Part shown: positions 24,294-32,457 of the stretch, in pieces
Position numbering within the stretch: the first letter of the stretch is position 1
Layout of the letters: the number at the start of each line of letters is the position of its first letter
From: Methylobacterium nodulans ORS 2060
Lineage (GTDB): Bacteria > Pseudomonadota > Alphaproteobacteria > Rhizobiales > Beijerinckiaceae
Reading direction: 5' to 3'
DNA: 64,000 nt
Assembly (NCBI RefSeq): GCF_000022085.1
Contig: NC_011894.1
Coordinates: 5,106,001-5,170,000 of the forward strand
The notes under the pieces: model-generated
Told to the model about the DNA's origin: nothing
The model's input: the letters and a program-made list of their open reading frames with translations, nothing else
Database searches by the model: none
Program-made: the position numbers and the translations under genes

Positions 24294-27200
24294 TCAACTT
24301 GCCCTTCTCGCCCCAGCGGCGTGCAGCGTCCCGCCCGGCCGCATCTCGCGCTGCGCCATTGCCATCCACATCCGCTCATATTCGGCCCGCATCGCCTTGG
24401 CGTTCGCGTCGGCGTTGCGCTGGTCGGCCTCCGGGTCGCCCGTCGACTGCGTGTTGATGGTGGCGTTGAAGACCGGTCCCTGCTGGGCCGCGTTGGCGTT
24501 TGCGGCTTGCTGCATGGCCGCCGAAACCGCGGCGCCGGCCGGCGCCACATAGCCGCCAGCGGCATAGCCCCGGAGGTTCGCTCGGAGGGTGTCCAGGGCC
24601 GACACTCCAATCCGCGACGTCGTCGCCGCGTCGAATACATACTCGCCGCGGTGGACGATGCCGGCCGGCTCGAAACGACCGCCAGCGCCGGTGTAGCCGC
24701 CGTCGGCGAAGCCGCCGCTGAAGATCTTGCTGGCTGCGGCGATCATGGTGCCGAAGCCGCCCGAGCCGCTGGAGCCGCTGGAGCCGCCGCCGATGCCGTC
24801 GAACAAGCCGCTGATCAGGGCATCGATGCCCTTGTTCATCAGCTTGTCGATGATGCGGTCGAAGACGTTCTTGAGCGCCTCGGCCGCGGAGACACCGCGG
24901 CGGAGATCCGAGGCGAGGCCGGAGAAGGCGTCCTTGGCGATGTCCTTCGCTTCCTTCAGGGTGTCGACCATCCGCATCCCCTCGGCCTCCGGACTGTCCA
25001 TGCCGAGGCCGGTGCCGCGCAGGCGGGAGGCGATCCGCTGCTCGCTGTCGGTGCGTCCGAGCTGCTCGGTCTCGAACCTCACCTCGCGCATCAGGGCGCT
25101 GTTCTGGACCTGGGCGTTGCGCTTGGCCCAGGCGTCGGCGCTCTCCAGCAGGGCCTGCGCCTCCCCACGGGCGCCCTCCGAGACCTTGCCCAGGCCGTCG
25201 TTGATGAGCTTCTGGGCGTTCTGGTACTCCAGTCCGAGCCGGGTGCCCTTCTCGACCGCCTCGTTGAGGAGCTCCTGCGCCTTCTCGCGCCGGGCCGCCT
25301 CATAGGTGGTCTCGTCCGTCGTCCTCACCTGGGCCCCGAGGATGTCCGCCTGCCGCCGCGTCGCGACGTTGCCCTGCGTGTTCCGGTTGATGACCCGGTC
25401 GGCCCAGTCGAGGAACTGCCCGACCGTCCGGCCAGCGATGATGCCCGGGTTGGCGTTGATCGCCTTCTGGGAGAAGTAGGCGGACGCCGCCTCGTTCGGA
25501 TCGGCGTTCAACAGCCGGGTGGCACGGTCGGCGCCGGCGAACCACGCGACGTACTGGTTCCGGTTGGTGGTCGGCAGGTTGGCCTTCTCCAGCGCCCGGC
25601 GGTTCTCCTCGGCGAGGACGCGGATCAGCGTGATGCTGTCCTCACGGTCGGTGCGCCGGCCGAGGATCTCGTCGCGGCTCATGTTGGCCGCGCGGTCGGG
25701 GAAGGCCTTCCGGAACAGCCGCTCCCAGGTCTCCTCGATGAACTGGCCGAGGCCCGTCGCGGTCGAGCGCGGGTTCTTGGCGAAACGATCGCCGCGGCTC
25801 TCCGCGTTGACCATCGCCGCGATGAAGTCCTGGCTGACCACGGTCCGCTTGGCGGCTTCCTCGGCTTCCTTCCGGATCCGGTCCGTGTCGGCCCGAGCGG
25901 CCTCGATCAGCCCCTCACGCTGGGCGATCAGGTTGAGGCGGGTGTCCCGCTCCCGCTGCAGCGTGGCGAGGTCGCGGGCGTCCAGGTTGTCGTTCGCGGC
26001 GCGCGCGGTGAACTGCCGGTTCACCTCGTCCCGGGTCGGCAGCTGGTCGAGACCCCGCTTCCGCAGCTCCTCCTGCAGGCCCTGGTTCCGCTCGGTGATC
26101 GCCCGGCTGACCGGGTCGAGCCCGACATTGGCGTTCGCGTTCTGGGCCGCACGCACGGACGCGGAGATGTCGAGGGAGCCGAAGCGCTCCATGTCCTCCC
26201 GCATCGAGCGGGTCAGGTTCTGGAGGCGTTCGAACTGCGCGCTGACCTGCGCCAGCTGAGCGCCGTCCAGGCCGAACCGGATCGGGTCGGCGATCGCCTT
26301 GCGGAGCTTTTCCGCCTGATTGCTGAGGGTCTGCAGCTGGCCCTGCGCCGGGTCGAGCTGGCGCACCAGGTCCATGATCTCGCGATTGTTGCGGGCGACC
26401 TGGACCCGACCGCTCTGCTCCTGGCGCTGTGCCTGCTCGGCCCGCAGCCGGGCGAGATCCCCGCGCAGGGCGCGCTCGCGCGCGTCCGCATCGGAGGGCG
26501 ACAGACCGAACGGGCGGCCGCGCTGGTTGGCCACCTGCTGCAGCTGCCGCTCGAGGGTGGCGATCTGCTCCTCGAGGGTGCCGCCGGTCACGACCCGGTC
26601 GATCGCCTGGCCGATGCGGTCCCAGAGGGTGGAGACGCGGTTGCCCAGGGTCTCCATCATATGGCCCCAGCCCGACATCAGCTCGGAGGACCGGGCGACG
26701 TTCCGGTTCAGGGCCTCGAAGAGGGCGCGCTGCGCGCCGAGCCGATCGCCCTGCTCCTGCAGGTTCCGGATGGTCTGGGCGGTGCGGTCGTTCAGGCCGC
26801 CGAGCCGCTCGTCCAGGATCTGGACGCCCCGGCTCGGGTCGGCGAAGGCCTGCGCCAGCTCCTTCGCGGCGTCGGGCAATTCCTGGCCGGTGGTGGCGGC
26901 GTAGTCGCGCGTGCGGGAGATCAGGTCGGCGTACATGGAGGCGCCGATCCGACCGGTGCTGGCGAAGGTGGCGGCCATGGAGCGGGCCTCGCGCACCGAG
27001 ACGCCGCCGGCCTCCGCCGAGGCGCTGGCGATCCGGTTGATCTGGTCGACGCTGGTGCCGGCCCCGCGGCCGAGGCCGACCAGGGCCTGCTGCACCTCCC
27101 GCTGCGTGCTCGCGTAGGAGCGCCATGCGATCAGGCCCGTGAGGGCGGTTGCGGTGAGGCCGCCGATCGCGCCGCCAACGAGGCCGATCCCGCGCACCAT

Positions 27201-28355
27201 GCTGAGAGCGGCGTCTCGGACCGCCTGCAGGCCTCCCGTGAGACCGCCCTGAGAGCCGGCCAGGATCTGATAGATCTGCGGCCCCTGCTGGGCCAGGGTC
27301 TGCATCGGCGAGATGCCGGAAGCCAGTGACGAGAACACGTCGTTGGCCTGATAGCCGAGGTTCTGGAGATCGAAGGCGGTCAGCCGCGCGCCCTGGCCGG
27401 CCGCCTCGGTGTTGCGGATGAAGGTCTGGATCGCGCGCTCCTGCGCGATGTACATGGCGGTCGTCTGGGCGAGCGAGCGGGCGTGCTGCTCCTCGGTGAG
27501 GGCGCCGGACTTGAGCGCCGCATTGGCCTTGGCGATGAGCTCGTCGCGCCGCTGCTGGGCCGCGGTCAGCGGGTCGAGCTCGGCAGCCAGCGCGCGTTGC
27601 TGCACGTCGTTCATGAACGAGCCATTGGAGTAGCTCAGTGAGCCCATCCGGTGGCTCGCCTGGACGTTCGCATAGGTGCCCGCTCCGAGCCCGCGCCATC
27701 CCGCGCCCGCGGCGGCCCGCTCGGCCGCGGCGACCCCGCGCAGGGTCGCGATCCGCTTCTCATACGCGGCCGTCGCATCCTGGACCGCCCGGCCGTAGAG
27801 CGCCTCGGAGATCGCGCCGCGGTCCCGCAGCCCCTGCAGGCGCGCGATTTCCTGCTTCAGGCGCTGGGTGGCGTCGTATTCCTTGTCGAGGGCGCGCGTG
27901 GCCGCCTCGCGCTCGGCGTCGCTGGCGATCGTGCCCTGCGCGTAGCTGAGCGAGCCCATCCGGCGGCTGGCGTCGCGCACGTGGTTGTCGGCGCTGATGG
28001 CGGCGAGCTGGCCCTTGCCTTGCTCGCTGAGGGCGGCCCACTGGCGCTGCATGCGCGCGGCGCGATCGAGGGCCTCGCTGTACTTCAGGATCTTCTGGGT
28101 CGCGAGCTCCCAGATCTGGTTGGCGCGCTGCTGCGTGGTCGTCCCGCTCGCGACGGCAAGCGAGAGGGTGCGCGAGATCCGGCTGAGCTGATCGTGGGCC
28201 CGGTAGAGCGGGTCGAAGGACCGCTCGAGGCGATCCATGGCGCCCGCCATGGTGCCGATCGAGCCGCTGGTGCTCTCGATCTTGCGCTGCGCCTCCGCGA
28301 AGCCCTGCGTGCGGGCCTGGATGGTCAGCTGGCGGATGCTCTCGATGGAGGCCAT
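24294..28355 (-). CDS. Tail tape measure protein with an embedded lysozyme-like domain
   Basis: This 1,353-residue protein is mainly helical. At the ~1.5 angstrom per residue rule it would predict a tail of about 200 nm. Residues ~370-430 include hydrophobic segments (IGLVGGAIGGLTATALTGLI), typical of tape measures. Near residue 845 an SLT/lysozyme-like domain begins (FIAAMVNAESRGDRFA, then TATGLGQFIEETW) with the probable catalytic Glu in AESRG. The family sometimes carries muralytic domains to help DNA entry through peptidoglycan. The C-terminus holds Gly/Ser-rich and Ala-rich parts. Its gene follows the G-T frameshift pair, as in lambda. Confidence 0.93.
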   Translation of the reverse strand: MASIESIRQLTIQARTQGFAEAQRKIESTSGSIGTMAGAMDRLERSFDPLYRAHDQLSRISRTLSLAVASGTTTQQRANQIWELATQKILKYSEALDRAARMQRQWAALSEQGKGQLAAISADNHVRDASRRMGSLSYAQGTIASDAEREAATRALDKEYDATQRLKQEIARLQGLRDRGAISEALYGRAVQDATAAYEKRIATLRGVAAAERAAAGAGWRGLGAGTYANVQASHRMGSLSYSNGSFMNDVQQRALAAELDPLTAAQQRRDELIAKANAALKSGALTEEQHARSLAQTTAMYIAQERAIQTFIRNTEAAGQGARLTAFDLQNLGYQANDVFSSLASGISPMQTLAQQGPQIYQILAGSQGGLTGGLQAVRDAALSMVRGIGLVGGAIGGLTATALTGLIAWRSYASTQREVQQALVGLGRGAGTSVDQINRIASASAEAGGVSVREARSMAATFASTGRIGASMYADLISRTRDYAATTGQELPDAAKELAQAFADPSRGVQILDERLGGLNDRTAQTIRNLQEQGDRLGAQRALFEALNRNVARSSELMSGWGHMMETLGNRVSTLWDRIGQAIDRVVTGGTLEEQIATLERQLQQVANQRGRPFGLSPSDADARERALRGDLARLRAEQAQRQEQSGRVQVARNNREIMDLVRQLDPAQGQLQTLSNQAEKLRKAIADPIRFGLDGAQLAQVSAQFERLQNLTRSMREDMERFGSLDISASVRAAQNANANVGLDPVSRAITERNQGLQEELRKRGLDQLPTRDEVNRQFTARAANDNLDARDLATLQRERDTRLNLIAQREGLIEAARADTDRIRKEAEEAAKRTVVSQDFIAAMVNAESRGDRFAKNPRSTATGLGQFIEETWERLFRKAFPDRAANMSRDEILGRRTDREDSITLIRVLAEENRRALEKANLPTTNRNQYVAWFAGADRATRLLNADPNEAASAYFSQKAINANPGIIAGRTVGQFLDWADRVINRNTQGNVATRRQADILGAQVRTTDETTYEAARREKAQELLNEAVEKGTRLGLEYQNAQKLINDGLGKVSEGARGEAQALLESADAWAKRNAQVQNSALMREVRFETEQLGRTDSEQRIASRLRGTGLGMDSPEAEGMRMVDTLKEAKDIAKDAFSGLASDLRRGVSAAEALKNVFDRIIDKLMNKGIDALISGLFDGIGGGSSGSSGSGGFGTMIAAASKIFSGGFADGGYTGAGGRFEPAGIVHRGEYVFDAATTSRIGVSALDTLRANLRGYAAGGYVAPAGAAVSAAMQQAANANAAQQGPVFNATINTQSTGDPEADQRNADANAKAMRAEYERMWMAMAQREMRPGGTLHAAGARRAS

Positions 28356-28433
28356 CGGGGAACCTGGGCTAGGGCGCCGGGAACGCGACGGAGCCGGTGT
28401 GCGTGAACACCACCGGCGAGCAGAAGACGAGCA

Positions 28434-29212
28434 TCACCCCGCGCCGGGGTTAGGCGGCTTGGGAACCGACGCGCGGAGGTGTTCGAGCCACCTCCGATCG
28501 AGGGCCATGACCAGGCGCTTGAGGCGCGCGAACTGGTCCCCGCAGCGGATCCCGTGCCGATCGGCCCAGGCGGCGATCGTGGACCAGGGGATCGCGCCGA
28601 CGGCGCCGAAGCCGAGCGGTCTCTCCGCGGTCAGGTCCCAGAACGCATCCCAGGCGACCTGGGCCAGCTCGGGGAGCTCGGGCCGGGCGAGCAGTGCTGC
28701 GGGCGGCGGCAGGCCCGCGGCCGCGTTCTCCTCGGCGAGGTCGAGGAGAAACTGGACCTGATCGCCCCACTCGAGATGCCACTCCAGGGCGGCGATTACT
28801 TTCCCTCGGCGTCCTTCAGATCGGCCTCGCTCTCGTCGGCGACGAGGTTCGCGGCCCACAGGACGGCCCGATAGAAGCGGGCATAGTCGGGGTTGGTGAG
28901 GAGTTCCTTCGCCAGCTCGGGGCTGTACGGGATCTTCACCTGCTCCGCGTCATCCTCGTAGAGGTTGTCCCAGTCGAGGAGGATGGTCTGTGCCATCGCC
29001 TCGCCGGTCACCCGGTCGCGCTCGCGCGGATCGATGCCGCGCAGGCGCTTCTCGCGCGGGATGGCGTCGACCAGCCGGTCGAGGAGGGTGCGGTAATCGA
29101 CGTTGCCGAGCCCGCGGACCCGCAGGCGGAGGTTGCCGCTCTCCGGGATGTCATCGACCCAGCGCCCCTGCTCGAGCAGCGCCGAATTGGTCTTGAAGGC
29201 CTTGAGCTTCAC
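28434..29212 (-). CDS. Tail assembly chaperone G-T fusion made by -1 frameshift
   Basis: The G gene (28796-29212) ends in GAG GGA AAG TAA. A shift back by one base at GGGAAAG skips the stop and continues as GTA ATC GCC in the second frame, to the stop at 28434. The fusion would be 259 residues: 138 from G plus a T extension with EWHLEWGDQ, AFWDLTAERPLGFGAVG and RRWLEHLRA. The T frame has no start codon of its own near the junction. In lambda the same heptamer gives gpG and gpGT, which load the tube protein on the tape measure. Confidence 0.85.
28796..29212 (-). CDS. Tail assembly chaperone G (unshifted product)
   Basis: This 138-residue protein starts with GTG 29212, overlapping the stop of the preceding gene (GTGA). 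It begins MKLKAFKTNSALLEQGRWVD, includes YRTLLDRLVDAIPREKRL, and ends with an acidic helix (NLVADESEADLKDAEGK). This length and the position before the tape measure match lambda gpG-like chaperones. Most ribosomes should stop at TAA 28798-28796; a few percent would shift to make the longer form, by analogy with lambda. Confidence 0.85.
   Translation of the reverse strand: MKLKAFKTNSALLEQGRWVDDIPESGNLRLRVRGLGNVDYRTLLDRLVDAIPREKRLRGIDPRERDRVTGEAMAQTILLDWDNLYEDDAEQVKIPYSPELAKELLTNPDYARFYRAVLWAANLVADESEADLKDAEGK
28799..28805 (-). promoter_or_regulatory. Programmed -1 frameshift heptamer GGGAAAG
   Basis: On the leftward mRNA the sequence is G GGA AAG, immediately before the TAA stop of gene G. 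It has the X XXY YYZ form in the correct register and is identical to the heptamer at the lambda G-T junction. Both tRNAs re-pair after slipping (GGG, AAA). Confidence 0.85.
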
Positions 29213-29430
29213 GCGGGGGTGTCCTTCGCTGCCGGGGTACGCGGTGCTGCATCGGCCGGCTTCTCCGATTCCGGGGCCGCCCTGGCGGAGGTCACCTCCT
29301 GGGCGTGCCCCTTGCCGACGATCAGGTCGGCAAACTCGTTGGAGACCGCGACCTCCTGCCCGGCGACGTAGCGCACCGGCGTCTTGCCGGGCCAACCCTC
29401 AAAGGTCTCCAGGATCTTCACCGTCTTCAT
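29209..29430 (-). CDS. Hypothetical small protein before the tail chaperone
   Basis: This 73-residue protein begins MKTVKILETFEGWPGKTPVR. Its N-terminal 45 residues look folded (VAGQEVAVSNEFADLIVGKGHA), followed by an Ala/Pro/Glu-rich tail. The stop overlaps the GTG of the G gene. Small proteins of this type often lie between the tube protein and chaperone genes in Rhizobiales prophages. Function unknown. Confidence 0.65.
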   Translation of the reverse strand: MKTVKILETFEGWPGKTPVRYVAGQEVAVSNEFADLIVGKGHAQEVTSARAAPESEKPADAAPRTPAAKDTPA

Positions 29431-29441
29431 CGGCCGCCTCC

Positions 29442-30368
29442 TCACGCCACACCACGGGTGATCTGGATGGAGGCGCCGATGCCGCTGTCGAAGCGGGCGC
29501 GGAACGGAATGGTCACCATCACGTCATCCGTGTTGCCGCCCGGCTGGCGTTCACCGTTCAGGAACACCGCATTCGGCATCGAGACGGTGTACTTCTCATT
29601 GGCGACCGTCCCGACCGTGAAGGAGATCGCGCCACCCTCGTGGTTGAGGACGCGCTGGTAGAGCGTGTTGGTCTCGAAGTAGACCTGCAGCGAGCCGGTC
29701 ACGTCGGCGCGGCCGAGGCCGATGCTGTCGGTGTACAGCGAGCCGACCAGCGGGCGATTGCGGCCGTTGTTGGCGACCGCGAGGCTCAGCTGGCGCACCT
29801 TGGAGGTCGCCCCGCCGACAGTCAGCCCCGCGACGCTGCCACTCGCCGACTGGATCGGCTTGGTGTTCGCGGCCGTGTAGGTCGCGCCCGCAATGATCGC
29901 GCTGTCGAGCGCCTCGCTGCGGCCCAGCAGGTCGAAGGAGCCGGTGATCAGGGCGCGCGAGTTGGTCGCCAGAGCGAAGGTGTTGACCACGCACCCGCTG
30001 AAGCGGCTGAAGCTGAAGCTGCCCCCGCCGAGGTCGAGCCGCTCCTCGAAGGTCAGCGAGCGCTGAACCGTCCCGTTCTTCAGGACATTCCCGGCCCAGG
30101 TGCCGCACAGCGCGGCCTCCAGGATGTCGTCCAGCGAGCCGTAGCTGAGCTCGAAGTTGTAGCCGCCGGTGACGTCCTGGCCGAGCTGCTGCTCGTCCGA
30201 GACGTTGCGGTCGGCGCGGATCTCGTCCGAGACCGCGGTCGCCTTGTCGGTGCGCGGCCCGCCGCCGGTCGAGCGCAGCACCGTGAAGGTAGGCGTGGCC
30301 GGCACCTCTCCGTAGGCGGTCTCGAGGACGTAGGCGATCTGACGCCCACTGCCTGCTGCAATGGCCAT
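29442..30368 (-). CDS. Major tail tube protein
   Basis: This 308-residue protein starts at ATG 30368, seven bases after GGAG. It begins MAIAAGSGRQIAYVLETAYG and contains ELSYGSLDDILEAALCGTW and a C-terminal beta domain (YTVSMPNAVFLNGERQ, VMVTIPFRARFD). This is the Phage_tube_2-type pattern. Gene order (after the tail completion genes, before G, G-T and tape measure) fits the tube subunit that polymerises around the tape measure protein. Confidence 0.85.
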   Translation of the reverse strand: MAIAAGSGRQIAYVLETAYGEVPATPTFTVLRSTGGGPRTDKATAVSDEIRADRNVSDEQQLGQDVTGGYNFELSYGSLDDILEAALCGTWAGNVLKNGTVQRSLTFEERLDLGGGSFSFSRFSGCVVNTFALATNSRALITGSFDLLGRSEALDSAIIAGATYTAANTKPIQSASGSVAGLTVGGATSKVRQLSLAVANNGRNRPLVGSLYTDSIGLGRADVTGSLQVYFETNTLYQRVLNHEGGAISFTVGTVANEKYTVSMPNAVFLNGERQPGGNTDDVMVTIPFRARFDSGIGASIQITRGVA

Positions 30369-30396
30369 GTGTCGCTCCAAAGTGGTGGGCGGAAGG

Positions 30397-30807
30397 TCAG
30401 CCGACGGAATCGGCCTGGTACGGCACCGAGATCGACAGCGCGTAGTAGTTGCCGAGGTCGTTCCGGTCGTCGTGGGCGGGGGACGTCGGGCCGTAGCAGC
30501 GGAAATGGCCGACGGTCAGGCCCCGGAAGTGCGCGGCCAGCTCGTCCATCCAGGCCGCGCCTTCATCAACCCCCACGCCACGTTCGACGTGCAGGACGAG
30601 GCGGAAGGTGCCGGTCTCGCGGTACAAGGTGCTGCCCGGTGAGCCGACGGTGATGGGCTGGGAGCTGGCCAGGGGGTAGGAGACCGCGAGGTAGCGCGAG
30701 CCGTCCTTTGGCGTGTTGCCCTTCGTGTTCGGGTACACGACGGGGCAGCGGGTCCAGGTCTCGTCCAGGCGCGCCTTCACGGCCGCCATGACGGTGCTCA
30801 GGGCCAT
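30397..30807 (-). CDS. Tail terminator-like minor tail protein
   Basis: This 136-residue protein begins MALSTVMAAVKARLDETWTR, with an N-terminal helix and then a beta-sheet part (TFRLVLHVERGVGVDEGAAW, YYALSISVPYQAD). Length, fold pattern and the place directly upstream of the tube gene fit a tail terminator (gpU-like/DUF4128-like), the ring that caps the tail tube where the head joins. The assignment rests mainly on position and pattern. Confidence 0.65.
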   Translation of the reverse strand: MALSTVMAAVKARLDETWTRCPVVYPNTKGNTPKDGSRYLAVSYPLASSQPITVGSPGSTLYRETGTFRLVLHVERGVGVDEGAAWMDELAAHFRGLTVGHFRCYGPTSPAHDDRNDLGNYYALSISVPYQADSVG

Positions 30808-30808
30808 G

Positions 30809-31486
30809 TCAGCCGCCTCGGCCCGGATCGATGTAGATGGCCGGCTGACGGGTCAGCCACTCCTCGTGGAGCTTCGGGTTGCCGCCGCGGACCTCGCGTG
30901 CCAGCTGCGCGGCGCTCGCGGACTGCGCCCACGCGCCGATCGCGCCGGCCGGGAACGAGCGGAAGGTGAAGCCCACGTAGGCCACATTGCCGAAGCGCCG
31001 CTTTGCGAGCGCCGCCACGCCCTCGTACACGCCGTCGGGCGCCTGCCGGGACCAGCCGCGCTCGATCCTCCTGGCGTACGGCTGAGTGTTCAGCACGACG
31101 TAGGCCTTGGCCGGCGGGATCTGGGTAATGTCGAAGGGCTGGTCGTCGGCGAACCACTGGTGGCTGGCCTGATACCGCCCGCTCAAGACCGGCGAGTGCA
31201 GCTGCAGCATGCCGTCCACCCACTCGATCACGTCCGTGAGCAGGTGGAACTCGTAGATGATGCGGCTCGACGCCCGGACCGTGCTCAGATCTTCGCGCTG
31301 GCCGCCGTCCACGAAGAGGTCGTGCTCCGGCACATAGCCGAGTGCGCGCTCGTTCTGGAACTGCGCCCGCTGGAACTCCTCGTGGGCGAACTCGCGCAGG
31401 TGCTGAGCCTGCACCTCGGGCGACAGCCCCTCATCAATGAGAAGCTGCAGGTCCCGCTGGAGCGGCGTGATGCGGTCGCGCGCCAT
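30809..31486 (-). CDS. Neck or tail-completion protein
   Basis: This 225-residue protein begins MARDRITPLQRDLQLLIDEG. It includes YVVLNTQPYARRIERGWSRQ, a segment typical of HK97 gp10-like or lambda gpZ-like neck proteins, which often carry an N-Y/P-A-x-x-x-E-x-G motif. Its ATG is two bases after the stop of the upstream connector gene region (overlap at 31486). It probably joins head and tail. Confidence 0.6.
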   Translation of the reverse strand: MARDRITPLQRDLQLLIDEGLSPEVQAQHLREFAHEEFQRAQFQNERALGYVPEHDLFVDGGQREDLSTVRASSRIIYEFHLLTDVIEWVDGMLQLHSPVLSGRYQASHQWFADDQPFDITQIPPAKAYVVLNTQPYARRIERGWSRQAPDGVYEGVAALAKRRFGNVAYVGFTFRSFPAGAIGAWAQSASAAQLAREVRGGNPKLHEEWLTRQPAIYIDPGRGG

Positions 31487-31815
31487 CAGCCCCTCACCAG
31501 CAGGTCGTAGCGGACCACGGCGTCGCCGAGCTCGACCGGAGTGGCGTATTCGACATTCCGCACCCGGCCACTGATCACCAGGGTGTCGAGCCGCTCCGGG
31601 GCCTCATCCGCCGGAAAGCCGGCGGCGGCCAGCTCGGTCGGGCTGAGCACCACCTTGGAGTCGCCCTGCTGGATGCCATTGCCGATCTCGCGCGGGCTGT
31701 ACCCGCGCACGAAGGCGCGCAGCGGGTAGGACACTCCGTCGTGCTGGAGCGTCACGGTCTGGCCGTTCTCGGCGATCTGGCGGTCGAGCATGGCGAGGGC
31801 GTCGGCCGGGCTCAT
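31486..31815 (-). CDS. Head-tail joining protein (probable stopper)
   Basis: This 109-residue protein begins MSPADALAMLDRQIAENGQT. It has a small beta-barrel pattern (TVTLQHDGVSYPLRAFVRGY, KVVLSPTELAAAGFP, VRNVEYATPVELGDAVVRYDL). ATG 31815 overlaps the stop of the connector gene (ATGA). Stopper proteins of siphophages have this size and place. The longer upstream frame is not coding in this register. Confidence 0.65.
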   Translation of the reverse strand: MSPADALAMLDRQIAENGQTVTLQHDGVSYPLRAFVRGYSPREIGNGIQQGDSKVVLSPTELAAAGFPADEAPERLDTLVISGRVRNVEYATPVELGDAVVRYDLLVRG

Positions 31816-32450
31816 GCGAAGGTCACCCGCCGATAGGGCTTGAGGGCCTCTTCGGCCTCGGGCAGCGGCAAGGCCGCGCTCGCGCCCTGCACGTACCAGT
31901 CCCGCTGACCGATGCCCTCGACCTGCTCGCTCTTGAGCATCGGGTCGCGCGTGCTGGTCGAGATGGCGGACCCGACCAGGAGGATCACGGCCCGCTCGAT
32001 CTCTGCGGGCAGCGGCTCGGCCCGGCCGGGCGCTGCGGCCGGATCTTCGCCCGGCAGCACCCACCCGGCCTCGTAGACCACGTCCAGCTCGCGCCCCGGC
32101 CACGGGCTGCGCCGCCCGGCGCTCAGCAGGAACAGCGAGAGGCCGTCGGTCTCGTACTGCCCCGGATCGAGGAGCGCGCCGTCCTGCGTGACGCTCACGA
32201 TCCGGGCCACCGGCGAGCGGCCCAGCACGACGCTCTCCCCGCGGCCGGCATCCGGAAGGGAAATCCTCTCGCGGACGGTATGCCGCCCGAACACGCGGTT
32301 GCAGTAGGACGCTGCGCGTGAGGATGCCGCTGCGATGTGGCGCTCGATCTGCGCGTCTGCCGGGGCCGATCCGAGCCCGAGGTCGCGGCGCACGTTCTCG
32401 ACCGTGGTGAGCCGCCGCGAGGCCGGCGGGGTGAGGACGATCACGCTCAT
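31812..32450 (-). CDS. Head-tail connector protein
   Basis: This 212-residue protein begins MSVIVLTPPASRRLTTVENV and has a helical pattern with IERHIAAASSRAASYCNRVFG. The segment before residue 165 (LPAEIERAVILLVGSAIST) is typical of HK97 gp6-like connectors, adaptors that bind below the portal. The neighbours agree: portal and collagen-like gene upstream, stopper and neck genes downstream. The gene is longer than the classic 100-110-residue gp6 but similar to many alphaproteobacterial versions. Confidence 0.75.
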   Translation of the reverse strand: MSVIVLTPPASRRLTTVENVRRDLGLGSAPADAQIERHIAAASSRAASYCNRVFGRHTVRERISLPDAGRGESVVLGRSPVARIVSVTQDGALLDPGQYETDGLSLFLLSAGRRSPWPGRELDVVYEAGWVLPGEDPAAAPGRAEPLPAEIERAVILLVGSAISTSTRDPMLKSEQVEGIGQRDWYVQGASAALPLPEAEEALKPYRRVTFA

Positions 32451-32457
32451 CGGCGCC

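Noticed and set aside
24321..27329. 1,002-codon ORF antisense to the tape measure gene
   Set aside because: It is a shadow of a high-GC gene, with Arg/Gly/Leu-biased composition and no domain or ribosome site.
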